Shown: piece by piece, positions 1-8,551 of the stretch
How the letters are laid out: every line of letters starts with the position of its first letter
Position numbering within the stretch: the first letter of the stretch is position 1
Assembly: GCF_017876515.1 (NCBI RefSeq)
Contig: NZ_JAGIOC010000001.1
Span: 2,604,001 to 2,668,000 of the forward strand
Length of the DNA: 64,000 nucleotides
Origin: Brachybacterium fresconis
Lineage (GTDB): Bacteria > Actinomycetota > Actinomycetes > Actinomycetales > Dermabacteraceae
Direction: 5' to 3'
Program-made: the position numbers and the translations under genes
Notes under the pieces: model-generated
Seen by the model: only the letters and a program-made list of their open reading frames with translations
Told to the model about the DNA's origin: nothing
The model's database searches: none

Positions 1-1
1 G

Positions 2-213
2 AACAACATCCTCGACGTCGCCGGGGTGCTGGCGGACACCCAGCGGATGTGGGACGCCGCCAGGACGCCGGAGACGGACACCCTCGTGCTCGGCCAGTGG
101 TGCACCGAGGCCGACGCGGACGGCTCGGAGACCGGGGACGCCGTCGCGGCCGTCAACGCCGAGCAGGCCCGCCGCTACGGGGAGCACTTCCTGGACCTCC
201 AGCAGCTGCTGAC
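2..213 (+). pseudogene. SGNH/GDSL-type hydrolase, 5' part (interrupted by IS21; 5' end outside window)
   Basis: This frame is open from the window edge and runs to the IS21 left end. It encodes the middle of a secreted or cell-envelope esterase; the nucleophile Ser block would lie upstream of the window. The 3' part resumes at 2794. Removing the IS (2580 bp) and one copy of the 6-bp target duplication (2586 bp in all, divisible by 3) joins ...LDLQQLLT to GEEGLRCSPL in one frame, so the gene was intact before insertion. The SGNH call rests on the DGIHLNGWGN block in the 3' part, which matches the catalytic DxxH block of the family. The split gene is probably non-functional because that His is separated from the rest. 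Confidence 0.75.
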
Positions 214-326
214 TGAATATTCGCGTCACTGGGGTCCGTCGGTAGCGCGTCTCGGGGCCGGTGCGCGAGTCGGGGTGTAGCGCGCTCGGGGGCCACCGAC
301 GGTGTGCTTGGGGGCCACGTCCATAG

Positions 327-367
327 GCTCCTTCCGCCGCGTGTATAGGGCACGTGGCGGAAGGAGC
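327..367 (+). promoter_or_regulatory. Hairpin that buries the istA ribosome-binding site
   Basis: Two 17-nt arms (327-343 and 351-367) pair at 16 of 17 positions, with a G-U at the mismatch, around a 7-nt loop. The right arm contains AAGGAGC, the only Shine-Dalgarno-like sequence before the istA ATG at 376. A stem of this strength would block translation from transcripts reading in from the host gene, as known for some other IS elements. The role is inferred. Confidence 0.6.
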
Positions 368-375
368 AATCGGAA

Positions 376-1938
376 ATGGTACGGAAGATTAGAGCGAAGC
401 TCGTGCTGCAGCTGCGGGCGGAGGGCTTGTCCGGGCGGGCGATCGCGGCGTCGCAGGGCATGTCGCGCAAGAGCATCACGGCAGTACTGGAAGCTGCAGA
501 CGCGGCCGAGATCAGCTGGGACGATGTCGCCGACTTCCCTGACGGGGAGGTGTATGCCTGGTTGTTCCCGGGCCGGGGTGAGCATGAGAGCGTGTTCGCC
601 CAGCCGGACTGGGAACGCGCCCACCGCGAGATGGCCCGGGTGGGGGTGACGCTGAAGCTGCTGCACGGTGAGTACGTCGATGCCTGCGCTGCTGCGGGAG
701 ATCCGGCGATGGGCTATGACCGGTTCTGCAAGACCTACCAGCGTCATGTCCTGGTCACCGGGGCCGCCTCCCGGGTCGGGCACAAGGCTGCCGCGAGCGT
801 GGAGGTCGACTGGTCCGGCCCCACGATGACGCTGAGCGACCCGGTCACCGGGAAGGAGACCAGGGTCTACCTGTTCGTGGGGTGCCTGCCGTTTAGCCGC
901 TACGCGTTCGCCTGGCCGGCGCTGGATATGCGTCAGGACACCTGGCAGCGCGCGCATGTGGCGATGTTCGAGGCCTTCGGCGGGTCGACGCCCCGGGTCG
1001 TGCCGGACAACCTCAAGACCGGGGTGATCAAGCATCCCCGCGAGGGCGAGGTCGTCCTCAACGACGCCTACCGGGAGATGGCCGCGCACTACTCCGCGGC
1101 AGTCCTTCCCGGCCGGATCAAGAAGCCCAAGGACAAGGCCAGCGTGGAGAACACGGTCGCGCACGTGGCGACCTGGATCATCGCGGGACTGCGGGATCGA
1201 CGATTCACCTCGCTGCCGGAGTTGACAGCAGCGGTCGCCGAGCGGATGGACGAGTACAACGCCGAGCCGTTCCAGAAGCGGCCCGGGTCTCGGGCCAGCG
1301 TCTTCACCGCGGAGGAGAAGCCGTTGCTGACCGTGCTGCCGGCGGTGGGCTATGAGATCTCGCGGTGGGTCTATGCCCGCCGGGTCGGACGCAACGCGCA
1401 CGTGGTCTGGGAACGGAACTACTACTCGGTGCCGTTCGCTCATATCGGGGAGCGGGTGGATCTGCGGATCACCGACCGGGCGTTGGAGGTCTATCGCGGC
1501 ACCGAGCGGCTGACCAGCCACCTGCTGCTGCCGGAGACTGCGGCCAATGAGTACCGCACCAACGAGGCTGACCTTCCCGGTGGGGAGCGTTACCAGCCCT
1601 GGGACGCTGCACGAGTGAGGGCGTGGGCCGAGCGGATCGGCCCCGCAGCCGTGACCGTGATCGACCGGATCTTCGAGTCCGTGCCCATCGATGAGCAGGG
1701 CCTGGACGCCGCGCTGGCGGTGCTGCGCCTATCGCGCCGCTACTCCAGTGAACGGGTAGAAGCGGCCTGCCAGCTGGCGCTGGCCGGGAGGGTGAGGTCG
1801 CCGCGTTATGCGCACCTGCACCCCATTTTGGCGACCGGCCAGGACCGGATGGCCGCGTTGCGGCCACCACGAGAAGAGAACGCTGAGCAGGGCGGTTACG
1901 TCCGTGGCGGCGACTACTACGCCGGAGGTGTGAAGTGA
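376..1938 (+). CDS. istA: IS21 transposase IstA
   Basis: This 520-aa DDE transposase cuts and joins the IS21 ends. It has an N-terminal helix-turn-helix (about residues 5-45, with LSGRAIAASQGMSRKSI) and an rve-type integrase core from about 125 to 260. Core landmarks are VEVDWSGPTM (first Asp), VPDNLKTGV (second Asp) and KPKDKASVENTV (Glu); the C-terminal region includes VWERNYYSVPF. The length is normal for the family. It overlaps istB by 4 bp (GTGA), so the two are translationally coupled. The ATG at 376 lies 8 nt after a Shine-Dalgarno buried in the upstream hairpin. Confidence 0.95.
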   Translation: MVRKIRAKLVLQLRAEGLSGRAIAASQGMSRKSITAVLEAADAAEISWDDVADFPDGEVYAWLFPGRGEHESVFAQPDWERAHREMARVGVTLKLLHGEYVDACAAAGDPAMGYDRFCKTYQRHVLVTGAASRVGHKAAASVEVDWSGPTMTLSDPVTGKETRVYLFVGCLPFSRYAFAWPALDMRQDTWQRAHVAMFEAFGGSTPRVVPDNLKTGVIKHPREGEVVLNDAYREMAAHYSAAVLPGRIKKPKDKASVENTVAHVATWIIAGLRDRRFTSLPELTAAVAERMDEYNAEPFQKRPGSRASVFTAEEKPLLTVLPAVGYEISRWVYARRVGRNAHVVWERNYYSVPFAHIGERVDLRITDRALEVYRGTERLTSHLLLPETAANEYRTNEADLPGGERYQPWDAARVRAWAERIGPAAVTVIDRIFESVPIDEQGLDAALAVLRLSRRYSSERVEAACQLALAGRVRSPRYAHLHPILATGQDRMAALRPPREENAEQGGYVRGGDYYAGGVK

Positions 1939-2681
1939 GCGTCATCGATATCGAGACCAAGCGCAAGCTGCGCGAGATGGGCGCGGCACCGCTGCTGGAA
2001 GCGTTCGAGACCCAGGATGAGAACCTCGTGCTGGGGATGGGGTTCGAAGACCGTCTCCAGCTCGCCGTCGACGAGGCCCACTCGATGTTCACCCACGCGA
2101 AGGTCGAAGGACTGATCCGCCGGGCCAGACTGCGTTACCCCGGTGCTGACCTCCGCCGGCTCGACCTGATCGAGCAGCGCGGCCTGGACCGCAACGTGAT
2201 CACCCAGCTCGCGACGTGCTCATTCATCGCCCGCCAGCAGAACGTCGTCTTCCAGGGCTTCACCGGCTCGGGGAAGTCGTATCTGGGATGCGCATTGGCC
2301 AAACAGGCTTGCCAGCACCGAATCCGTGCCCACTACATCCGGATGCCCGACCTCGCCGAGGCCTGGGCCCTGGCCCGCGACAAGCCCCAGGGGAAGAACA
2401 AGTTCCTGCGGAAATACGCAGCGTTCAGCCTGCTGGTGATCGACGAGTGGCTCCTGGACCACCCTGACGCGGACATGCGCTACATGCTGCTGGAGCTCCT
2501 CGAACACCGCTACGACAACGCCTCGACCGTGTTCTGCACCCAGTACGCGAAGAAGGACTGGCACCAACGCCTCGGCTCCGGAGTCCACGCCGACGCGATC
2601 ATGGACCGGATCGTCCACAACACCATCTGGGTCGATACCGGCAGCCACAACATGCGCGAGCACGTCGCCACGCTCAAGTAA
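1935..2681 (+). CDS. istB: IS21 helper ATPase IstB
   Basis: This 248-aa AAA+ ATPase of the DnaC/IstB type activates IstA and selects the target. The Walker A motif is GFTGSGKSYLG at about residues 108-118 and Walker B is LLVIDEW at about 165-171. The length is typical. Its GTG start overlaps the istA stop. The frame is intact, so the element appears able to move. Confidence 0.95.
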   Translation: MSVIDIETKRKLREMGAAPLLEAFETQDENLVLGMGFEDRLQLAVDEAHSMFTHAKVEGLIRRARLRYPGADLRRLDLIEQRGLDRNVITQLATCSFIARQQNVVFQGFTGSGKSYLGCALAKQACQHRIRAHYIRMPDLAEAWALARDKPQGKNKFLRKYAAFSLLVIDEWLLDHPDADMRYMLLELLEHRYDNASTVFCTQYAKKDWHQRLGSGVHADAIMDRIVHNTIWVDTGSHNMREHVATLK

Positions 2682-2793
2682 CCAACCCCGGTGGAGGCCG
2701 GCGGCCCCGACAGCCGCGACCGCTGGCCCCCACCGGCACTACCCCTGGCCCCCAGAGGCAATATCCGGTGGCCTCCACAGCTTCAAATATTCA

Positions 2794-2995
2794 GCTGACC
2801 GGCGAGGAGGGGCTGCGCTGCTCCCCGCTCGCCCCCCTGACGCTGCTGGACCAGGGAAGCACCCAGGCGGCGCTGGAGCGCGGCGTCGTGCCCCCGCTGC
2901 TCGTGGCCACGGACGGCATCCACCTCAACGGCTGGGGGAACCTCGCGGTGAGCTGGGCCCTCGTCCGTCGGATGCAGGAGCTGCGATGGCTATGA
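2794..2995 (+). pseudogene. SGNH/GDSL-type hydrolase, 3' part (after IS21)
   Basis: This is the C-terminal 66 or so residues of the esterase split at 213. It contains DGIHLNGWGN, whose Asp and His match the DxxH catalytic block near the C-terminus of SGNH hydrolases. It ends at TGA 2993-2995, overlapping the start of the next gene by 10 bp, which suggests the two were co-transcribed. The IS21 insertion may therefore also be polar on that gene. Confidence 0.75.
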
Positions 2996-3909
2996 GGCGA
3001 CCCGCGCCGCCCCGCCTGCGCGAGGGCCGGCCCGGCACCCCGACGGCCGTGATGTCGCCGGTTCGCTCCGCCGTCGTCGGCCCCGCTCCCGCTCGTGCCT
3101 CCATCGCCCCCTCCCCGGCCGACGCGTCCCCGTCGACGGGCCCCGCCCCGACCCCCGGATCAGGTCCCGCCGCGGTCCGGCGCGCCCCGTCCCGTCGGGC
3201 CCTGCTGCTGACCGGCACCGCCGCCGCGGTGACCGCCGCTGTCTCCTCCGGAGCGCTGCTCAGCAGGGGTGAGGGCTCCACCCCGACCGCTTCCGCCGGC
3301 GGCGGAGGATCCGGAGACCCCGGCGCGACCAGGACATTCTTCGATGCGGCGACGGACGACGAGGTGCGAACCGCGATGGAATGGGCCGACGCCACCGGCG
3401 TGCAGCCGGCGCAGGAAGGGTCCCACCACGCCCCCGAGGAGCCCGTCACCCGCGCGGACCTCGCCCTCGCGCTGCACCGCTTCGCCGGCTCCCCCGCCGT
3501 CCCGCTGGGGACGACCCCCGCGCTGCTCACGGATCTCGGCGAGGACCCCGACCGCGCCGCGGCCCTGCTCTGGCTGCACGGGCGCGGTGCGCTCTGGGGC
3601 GACGCCTCCTTGCAGGTGCATCCCGGGCGGACGGCGACCCGAGGCTGCACCGCGAGCGTGCTGACCGCCCTGCTGCGCCCCGCCCTGGCCGGGGCCGGTG
3701 CCGTCTGGGACGTCCCGGACGACTCCGCGCTCCCACATCCGGTCGAGCCCTGGAGCGCGCTCGCGGCGGCGCGGTGGCTCGAGGCCACGGGCATCGTCTC
3801 CGGGGTCCCCGCCGGCTTCGACCGGGCCGACGAGGAGAGCACGACCCGCGGCGATCTCGCCCTCTGCCTGCATCGGGCCGACGCCGTCATCGCCGCCGCG
3901 TCGGCCTGA
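2986..3909 (+). CDS. Exported protein with three SLH-like repeats and a Tat signal
   Basis: This is a 307-aa protein. After a long Pro/Ala-rich N-terminal stretch comes a twin-arginine signal (SRRALLLTGTAAAVTAAVSS, about residues 68-87) and then a Gly-rich linker. The mature part shows three divergent S-layer-homology-like modules at about 119-170, 180-235 and 240-302, recognisable by FFDAATDDEVRTAMEWA, the TRADLALALHRF helix and a last TTRGDLALCLHR helix. SLH modules normally hold proteins to the cell wall through secondary polymers; here the repeats seem to be the whole mature protein. The start overlaps the SGNH gene, so the two were probably one operon. Partner and role are unknown. Confidence 0.65.
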   Translation: MAMRRPAPPRLREGRPGTPTAVMSPVRSAVVGPAPARASIAPSPADASPSTGPAPTPGSGPAAVRRAPSRRALLLTGTAAAVTAAVSSGALLSRGEGSTPTASAGGGGSGDPGATRTFFDAATDDEVRTAMEWADATGVQPAQEGSHHAPEEPVTRADLALALHRFAGSPAVPLGTTPALLTDLGEDPDRAAALLWLHGRGALWGDASLQVHPGRTATRGCTASVLTALLRPALAGAGAVWDVPDDSALPHPVEPWSALAAARWLEATGIVSGVPAGFDRADEESTTRGDLALCLHRADAVIAAASA

Positions 3910-3994
3910 CGCCGACCCGGGGCCCGGACCGATCGCGCAAGATCACGCCCGGGAAATCCTTCGACGTGTCGGTGCTCACGCATAGGGTTGAGCC

Positions 3995-6900
3995 ATGCCA
4001 TCGACCCCTGCTCATGCTGCCTACCTCCGCCATCCCGACGTCCGCGGCGACACCGTCGTCTTCACCGCGGCCGACGACGTGTGGCTCGCTCCCCTCGCCG
4101 GCGGCCGCGCCTGGCGCCTGACCGACGAGGGCGCCCCCGTCGCCCACCCCCGGTTCTCCCCCGACGGCGCCCACGTCGCCTACACCTCCCGCACCTCCGG
4201 CGGTCCCGAGGTGTGGGTCATCGCCACCGAGGGCGACACCGCCCCCCGCCGGCTGACCACCTGGGGAAAACCGTCCACGAAGCTCGTCGGCTGGCTGCCG
4301 GACGGCCGTGTCATCGCCTCCACCAGCTACCGCGCTCCCGTCGCCCGGGACGCGCAGCTGTGGGCGATCGACCTCGCCGGCCACGCGGAGCTGCTGCCCC
4401 TGGGCCGGTCCGGCGAAGTCGCGATCCATCCGTCGGGCACCACCGTGGTCGCCACCCCGACGGGTCGGGACCAGGCCTCCTGGAAGCACTACCAGGGCGG
4501 CACCGCCGCGAAGCTCTGGATCTCCCACGAAGACGTGGCGCTGGACGCCCCGCTCGCCGCGCACGCCGCCCGCGACTGGGAGCGCCTGCTCGACGACATC
4601 CTGGCCTCCAAGCGGCGCATCGCCTGGCACGGGGACCGCCTGATCTTCGCCTCCGACACCCCCGGGCCCACCGCCGCCCGCACCGACCGCGCCACCGCGA
4701 ACCTGTGGTCCGTGGCGCTGGACGGCTCCGACCTGCGGGCCCACACCTCGCTGACCTCCGAGCAGGGCTACCTCCGGGAGCCCGCCACCGACGGCAGCAC
4801 CATCGTGTTCACCTCCCGCGGCCGACTGTTCGCGATGGACTCGCTGGACGCCGCCCCGCGCGAGGTCGAGATCCTGGCCTCCGGCGTCGGCGCCGCCCGG
4901 CTGCCGCGCCCGGCCTCCCCGAGAGCGAACCTGCTGGCCATGCGTCCGGTGCACGACGCCCGCGCCAGCGTCGTCGAGTGGCGGGGCGGCGCCCATGCCC
5001 TCACCCACCGCGGCGGCCCGGCGCGGCTGCTCGCAGGCACCTGCGGTCTGCGGCTGCGGGAGGTCCGTCCGCTGGGCCGTTCCCCCTTCGCCCTGTTCGT
5101 CACCGACGCGGAGGCCCTCGCGGACCGCGAGACGGGCGGCGTCGGCTCCGACGTGCTGGGCCTGGCCCGCCTGGACGGGGGCGGCGAAGAGATCCGCTTC
5201 GACCTCGGCGACGTCGGCCGGATCCTGCACGCCATCCCGTCCCCCGATGGGTCCAAGGTCGCGATCTCCACCCACGACAACGTGGTGCGCCTGGTGACGC
5301 TGCGCGGCCTCACCGACCCGGCGAAGACCTCCCCGGCGCCCTCGAGCACCGGCTCCTCCCTGTGGGAGCAGGAGGGCGAGAGCGGCCCGGAGGCGCCCCG
5401 GCTCGATCACGTGCGCGAGGTGGGTCGCTCCACCGGCGGCGAGGTCGCGGACCTGGCCTGGTCCCCGGACGGCCGCTGGCTGGTGTGGTCCGAGCCGAAC
5501 TCCTGGATGCTCAGCCGGCTGATGATCTCCGACTCCGAGGACGCCGAACCGATGGGCCGTGCGCTCACCTCGGGCAAGTACCAGGACGCCGCGCCGGCCT
5601 TCAGCGCGGATGGCAAGCACCTGGCGCTGCTGTCGCTGCGCACCTTCGAGACGGTCTACGACGACATGGTCTTCGACCTCGGCTTCGTCAACGCCGAGCG
5701 ACCCTTCCTGATCCCGCTCGAGCGCTCGACGCCCGATCCCTTCGGGCCGCAGGCCGATGGCTGGGGCGCGAGCACCGAGGACGACGAGGCCGCTCAGAAG
5801 TCCGGCGACACGGACCCCGCCGGGCACGGCGCGGCGGGAGCGCATGCCGCGACCTCCGGCGCCGGCTCGGCCGCGGATCACCCGGCCGGCGTCACCAGTC
5901 CCTCCGGGGCCGACGAGGCGACGAAGCCGCCGGTCACCCGCGTGGACCTGGAGTCCATCGAGGAGCGCCTGGTGCCGTTCCCGGTGCTGTCGGGCTCCTA
6001 CTCGCACCTGACCGCGGTCAGCGGCGGCTTCGTCTGGCTGCGCCACCCGCAGCAGGGCGTGCTGGGCTCCGCCCGCGCGGGCGTGGAGGGCGAGGAGCCC
6101 GGGCCCACGCTCGAGCACTGGGCCCTGGCCGACCGCAAGCTCACCGTGCTCGCGGAGGACGTCTCCGATCTCGCCGTCTCCGGCGATGGGGAGTCCCTGG
6201 TCATCAAGCAGGGCAAGAGCTGGGTGCAGGTCCCCGCCGCCCGGAAGGTCGAGGATGAAGACCCTGCCCGCGTGGTCATCGACACCGGCCGCCTGCGGCT
6301 GTTCGTCGACCCGGTCGAGGAGCGTCGCGGGATGCTCTGGGACAACTACCGGATCATGGCGCAGCAGTACTGGCGTGCGGACATGGACGGCATGGACTGG
6401 CACGCGATGACCTCCTGGTACGACCCGGTGATCGAGCGAGTGGTCACCGAGGACGACTTCCAGGACCTGATGTGGGAGGTCCAGGGCGAGCTCGGCACCT
6501 CCCACGCCTACGTGATGGGCGGCGTGTACCAGGCCGATCCCCCGATGCTGCCGGCCTACCTCGGGGCCGACATCGTCCCTCGCGACGGGCGCTGGGTCAT
6601 CGACCGCATCCTGCCCGGGGACTCCTCCGACCCCGACGCCCGGTCCCCGCTGCTGGCACCGGGCGTGGCCGCCCAGGTGGGCGATGCGATCGTGCGCGTG
6701 GACGGGCGCGAGGTCGGCCCCGACGGCGGCGGCGTGCTGGGCCAGCTGGTCGGCTCCGCGGACACCCCGACGGAGCTGGTGCTCGAGCGGGACGGGGCCG
6801 AGCGCCGCGTCGCCGTCACCCCGCTCGCCGATGACGCCCCGCTGCGCTATCAGGCCTGGGTCGCCTCCCGCCGTGCCCGGGTCGAGGAGCTCTCGGACGG

Positions 6901-7513
6901 CCGCCTCGGCTACCTGCACATCCCCGACATGATCTCCTCCGGCTGGGCGCAGATGCACCGCGACCTGCGGGAGGCCTCCACCAAGGAGGGCATCGTGGTC
7001 GACGTGCGCTACAACAGCGGCGGCCACACCTCGCAGCTGGTCACCGACCGGCTGGCGCGGCGGGTGCTGTCCTGGGACTACCCGCGCCACGAGACGCCGG
7101 GCACCTATCCGCAGTTCGCCCCGCGCGGCGCGGTGGTGCTGGTGACCAACCAGGAGGCCGGCTCCGACGGCGACATCGTGAACGCCGTCTCCCGCGCGAT
7201 GGAGATCGGCCCGATCATCGGCATGCGGACCTGGGGCGGCGTGATCGGCATCGATGGCCGCTACGACCTGGTCGACGGCACCGGCGTCACACAGCCGAAG
7301 TACGCCAGCTGGTTCGAGGGCGAGGACTGGGACATCGAGAACTATGGCGTCGAGCCCGACATCGAGGTGCCGCTGCCGCCGAACGCCTGGGTGAGCGGCG
7401 AGGACCCGCAGCTCCAGCGCGGCGTCACCGAGGCGCTCGCGCTGCTGGCCCGGAAGCCCGCCGCGACGGCTCCCCCGCTGCCCGCGCCGCGCTTCGGCCC
7501 CCGGAAGGGCTGA
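3995..7513 (+). CDS. Tricorn-type protease (S41 family)
   Basis: This 1172-aa homologue of tricorn, a large cytosolic peptidase that trims oligopeptides, is slightly longer than the archaeal enzyme. The order is: N-terminal beta-propeller with WD-like repeats (to about 320), second propeller (about 330-700, with LAWSPDGRWLVWSE), helical C1 domain, PDZ domain (about 850-940) and C2 tail-specific protease core. Likely catalytic residues are His837 in TSHAYVMGG and Ser1057 in EAGSDGD. Residues about 590-648 are a low-complexity Ala/Ser/Gly/Asp insertion inside the second propeller. No signal peptide is visible. Its last 89 nt overlap the convergent MarR gene. Confidence 0.9.
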   Translation: MPSTPAHAAYLRHPDVRGDTVVFTAADDVWLAPLAGGRAWRLTDEGAPVAHPRFSPDGAHVAYTSRTSGGPEVWVIATEGDTAPRRLTTWGKPSTKLVGWLPDGRVIASTSYRAPVARDAQLWAIDLAGHAELLPLGRSGEVAIHPSGTTVVATPTGRDQASWKHYQGGTAAKLWISHEDVALDAPLAAHAARDWERLLDDILASKRRIAWHGDRLIFASDTPGPTAARTDRATANLWSVALDGSDLRAHTSLTSEQGYLREPATDGSTIVFTSRGRLFAMDSLDAAPREVEILASGVGAARLPRPASPRANLLAMRPVHDARASVVEWRGGAHALTHRGGPARLLAGTCGLRLREVRPLGRSPFALFVTDAEALADRETGGVGSDVLGLARLDGGGEEIRFDLGDVGRILHAIPSPDGSKVAISTHDNVVRLVTLRGLTDPAKTSPAPSSTGSSLWEQEGESGPEAPRLDHVREVGRSTGGEVADLAWSPDGRWLVWSEPNSWMLSRLMISDSEDAEPMGRALTSGKYQDAAPAFSADGKHLALLSLRTFETVYDDMVFDLGFVNAERPFLIPLERSTPDPFGPQADGWGASTEDDEAAQKSGDTDPAGHGAAGAHAATSGAGSAADHPAGVTSPSGADEATKPPVTRVDLESIEERLVPFPVLSGSYSHLTAVSGGFVWLRHPQQGVLGSARAGVEGEEPGPTLEHWALADRKLTVLAEDVSDLAVSGDGESLVIKQGKSWVQVPAARKVEDEDPARVVIDTGRLRLFVDPVEERRGMLWDNYRIMAQQYWRADMDGMDWHAMTSWYDPVIERVVTEDDFQDLMWEVQGELGTSHAYVMGGVYQADPPMLPAYLGADIVPRDGRWVIDRILPGDSSDPDARSPLLAPGVAAQVGDAIVRVDGREVGPDGGGVLGQLVGSADTPTELVLERDGAERRVAVTPLADDAPLRYQAWVASRRARVEELSDGRLGYLHIPDMISSGWAQMHRDLREASTKEGIVVDVRYNSGGHTSQLVTDRLARRVLSWDYPRHETPGTYPQFAPRGAVVLVTNQEAGSDGDIVNAVSRAMEIGPIIGMRTWGGVIGIDGRYDLVDGTGVTQPKYASWFEGEDWDIENYGVEPDIEVPLPPNAWVSGEDPQLQRGVTEALALLARKPAATAPPLPAPRFGPRKG

Positions 7514-8000
7514 GCGCGGCTCGCTCGTCGGGCCCCTCGGTGTCGCTGTCCCCGAGGGCCCCGACGAGGTCGGTGAGGTGATGGACCAGCTCGTCCGGGA
7601 TGCCCGGAGCGAGCGGAGAGAGCATGCGCTCCTCGATCCGGCGCACCCGAGCGTCCGCCTCGGCGAGCAGCTCATGACCCGCCGTGGTCAGCTCGGCCGG
7701 CAGCCGCCGTCCGCTCGGCGCCGTCGGGGGCCGGTCGATCAGCCCGCGCTCGCGCAGACCCGCGAGCACGGTGTTCATCGACTGCGGGCTGACGAAGGCC
7801 GCACGGGCGAGATCGGCGTTGGTCAGGCCGGGATTCTGATGCAGCAGCTCCAGGCACGAGTACTGCGAGACCGTCACGCCGAGCGGTCGCAGCTCCTGAT
7901 CCATGCTCGACCGCAGCGCCGACTGCGCCTGCTTCACCAGGTAGCCCACCCGTCGGGCGAGCTCGCCGACGCTCTTCTCGGTCCGCTCCATGTCCTCCAC
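7425..8000 (-). CDS. MarR-family transcriptional regulator
   Basis: This 191-aa winged-helix repressor has its DNA-binding region at about residues 35-110 (VSQYSCLELL, LTNADLARAAFVSPQSMNTVLAGLRERGLI). Residues after about 155 are a Pro/Ser/Ala-rich tail encoded in DNA that overlaps the tricorn 3' end. The start is GTG at 8000, preceded by AGGAGAG; an ATG at 7991 in the same frame is an alternative. It is divergent from the VOC gene, and two matching palindromes fill the gap, so autorepression and control of the neighbour are likely. Confidence 0.88.
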   Translation of the reverse strand: MEDMERTEKSVGELARRVGYLVKQAQSALRSSMDQELRPLGVTVSQYSCLELLHQNPGLTNADLARAAFVSPQSMNTVLAGLRERGLIDRPPTAPSGRRLPAELTTAGHELLAEADARVRRIEERMLSPLAPGIPDELVHHLTDLVGALGDSDTEGPDERAALSPSGGRSAARAAGEPSRRASGPAARAPR

Positions 8001-8018
8001 CCGATCCTCTCCTCGATC

Positions 8019-8038
8019 TATATCAACATCTTGACATA
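8019..8038. promoter_or_regulatory. MarR operator 1
   Basis: TATATCAACATCTTGACATA is a near-palindrome lying 19 bp upstream of the marR-type start. It matches operator 2, whose centre is 38 bp away, at most positions of both half-sites (TATATCA ... TGA(C/T)ATA). The length and dyad are typical of MarR-family sites. The assignment to the adjacent regulator is inferred from position. Confidence 0.7.
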
Positions 8039-8056
8039 GGTCGGCCGAAGGTGTTC

Positions 8057-8076
8057 TATATCAATGTCCTGATATA
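8057..8076. promoter_or_regulatory. MarR operator 2
   Basis: TATATCAATGTCCTGATATA is a strong palindrome upstream of the VOC-family start at 8098. It is the better of the two copies. Its placement would block the VOC promoter, while operator 1 sits on the marR side. Confidence 0.72.
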
Positions 8077-8097
8077 GATCGATCCACAGAGGTCACC

Positions 8098-8472
8098 ATG
8101 ACTGCCACCGGCCCGGATTTCCTCGCCCTGCAGGTCCACGATCCCGAAGTGGCTGCCCGGTTCTTCGAGACGCACCTCGGGCTGCACCGAGCACCGACCT
8201 CCCCACCCGGCGCGGTCGTCTTCCCCACCGAGCCGATCCCCTTCGCGGTGCGTGAGCCGCTGCCCGGCACCGATCCCGCGGCGGCCTCCCCCGGGCCGGG
8301 CCATGGCATCGCGCTCTGGATCGCCGTCGAGGACGCCGACGCCCTCCACACGCGCCTGACGGAGGCCGGCGTCCGGACCCTGCAGGAGCCGACGGATTCG
8401 CCGTTCGGGCGGATGTTCCCCTTCGTCGGCCCCGAGGGCTACGTCCTGACCGCCCACACCGCTGCGGACTGA
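8098..8472 (+). CDS. VOC-superfamily (glyoxalase/bleomycin-resistance-like) protein
   Basis: This 124-aa protein is one VOC domain of paired beta-alpha-beta-beta-beta units (FLALQVHDPEVAARFFETHLGL; later GHGIALWIAVEDADALHTRLTEAGV; end PEGYVLTAH). Such proteins bind or isomerise small ligands, often using a metal. It is divergent from the MarR gene with two operators between them, so it is probably induced by a ligand of that regulator. The substrate cannot be read from the sequence. Confidence 0.8.
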   Translation: MTATGPDFLALQVHDPEVAARFFETHLGLHRAPTSPPGAVVFPTEPIPFAVREPLPGTDPAAASPGPGHGIALWIAVEDADALHTRLTEAGVRTLQEPTDSPFGRMFPFVGPEGYVLTAHTAAD

Positions 8473-8551
8473 CCTGGCTGGTCGGCACCAGCAGACGTCG
8501 GCAGACCCTCCCTGCCGCCCACGCCCTGCAGCATCTCGCGGAACGTCGCAC

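Larger units (their letters stand above)
214..2793 (+). mobile_element. IS21-family insertion sequence (istA-istB)
   Basis: The ends are inverted TGAATATT, and the element is flanked by the 6-bp direct repeat GCTGAC (208-213 and 2794-2799). The length is 2580 bp, normal for IS21. Subterminal copies of GGGGGCCAC (near 290 and 310) and their inverse near the right end (GGCCCCCA around 2725 and 2750) fit the multiple transposase-binding sites of this family. The matching target duplication and the in-frame host gene on either side indicate a recent simple insertion. Confidence 0.93.

Noticed and set aside
3887-7675. A 1262-codon open frame on the minus strand opposite the tricorn gene
   Set aside because: It mirrors the tricorn gene codon positions in high-GC DNA, has low-complexity Gly/Arg/Val/His content and no domain. 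It is a shadow frame.
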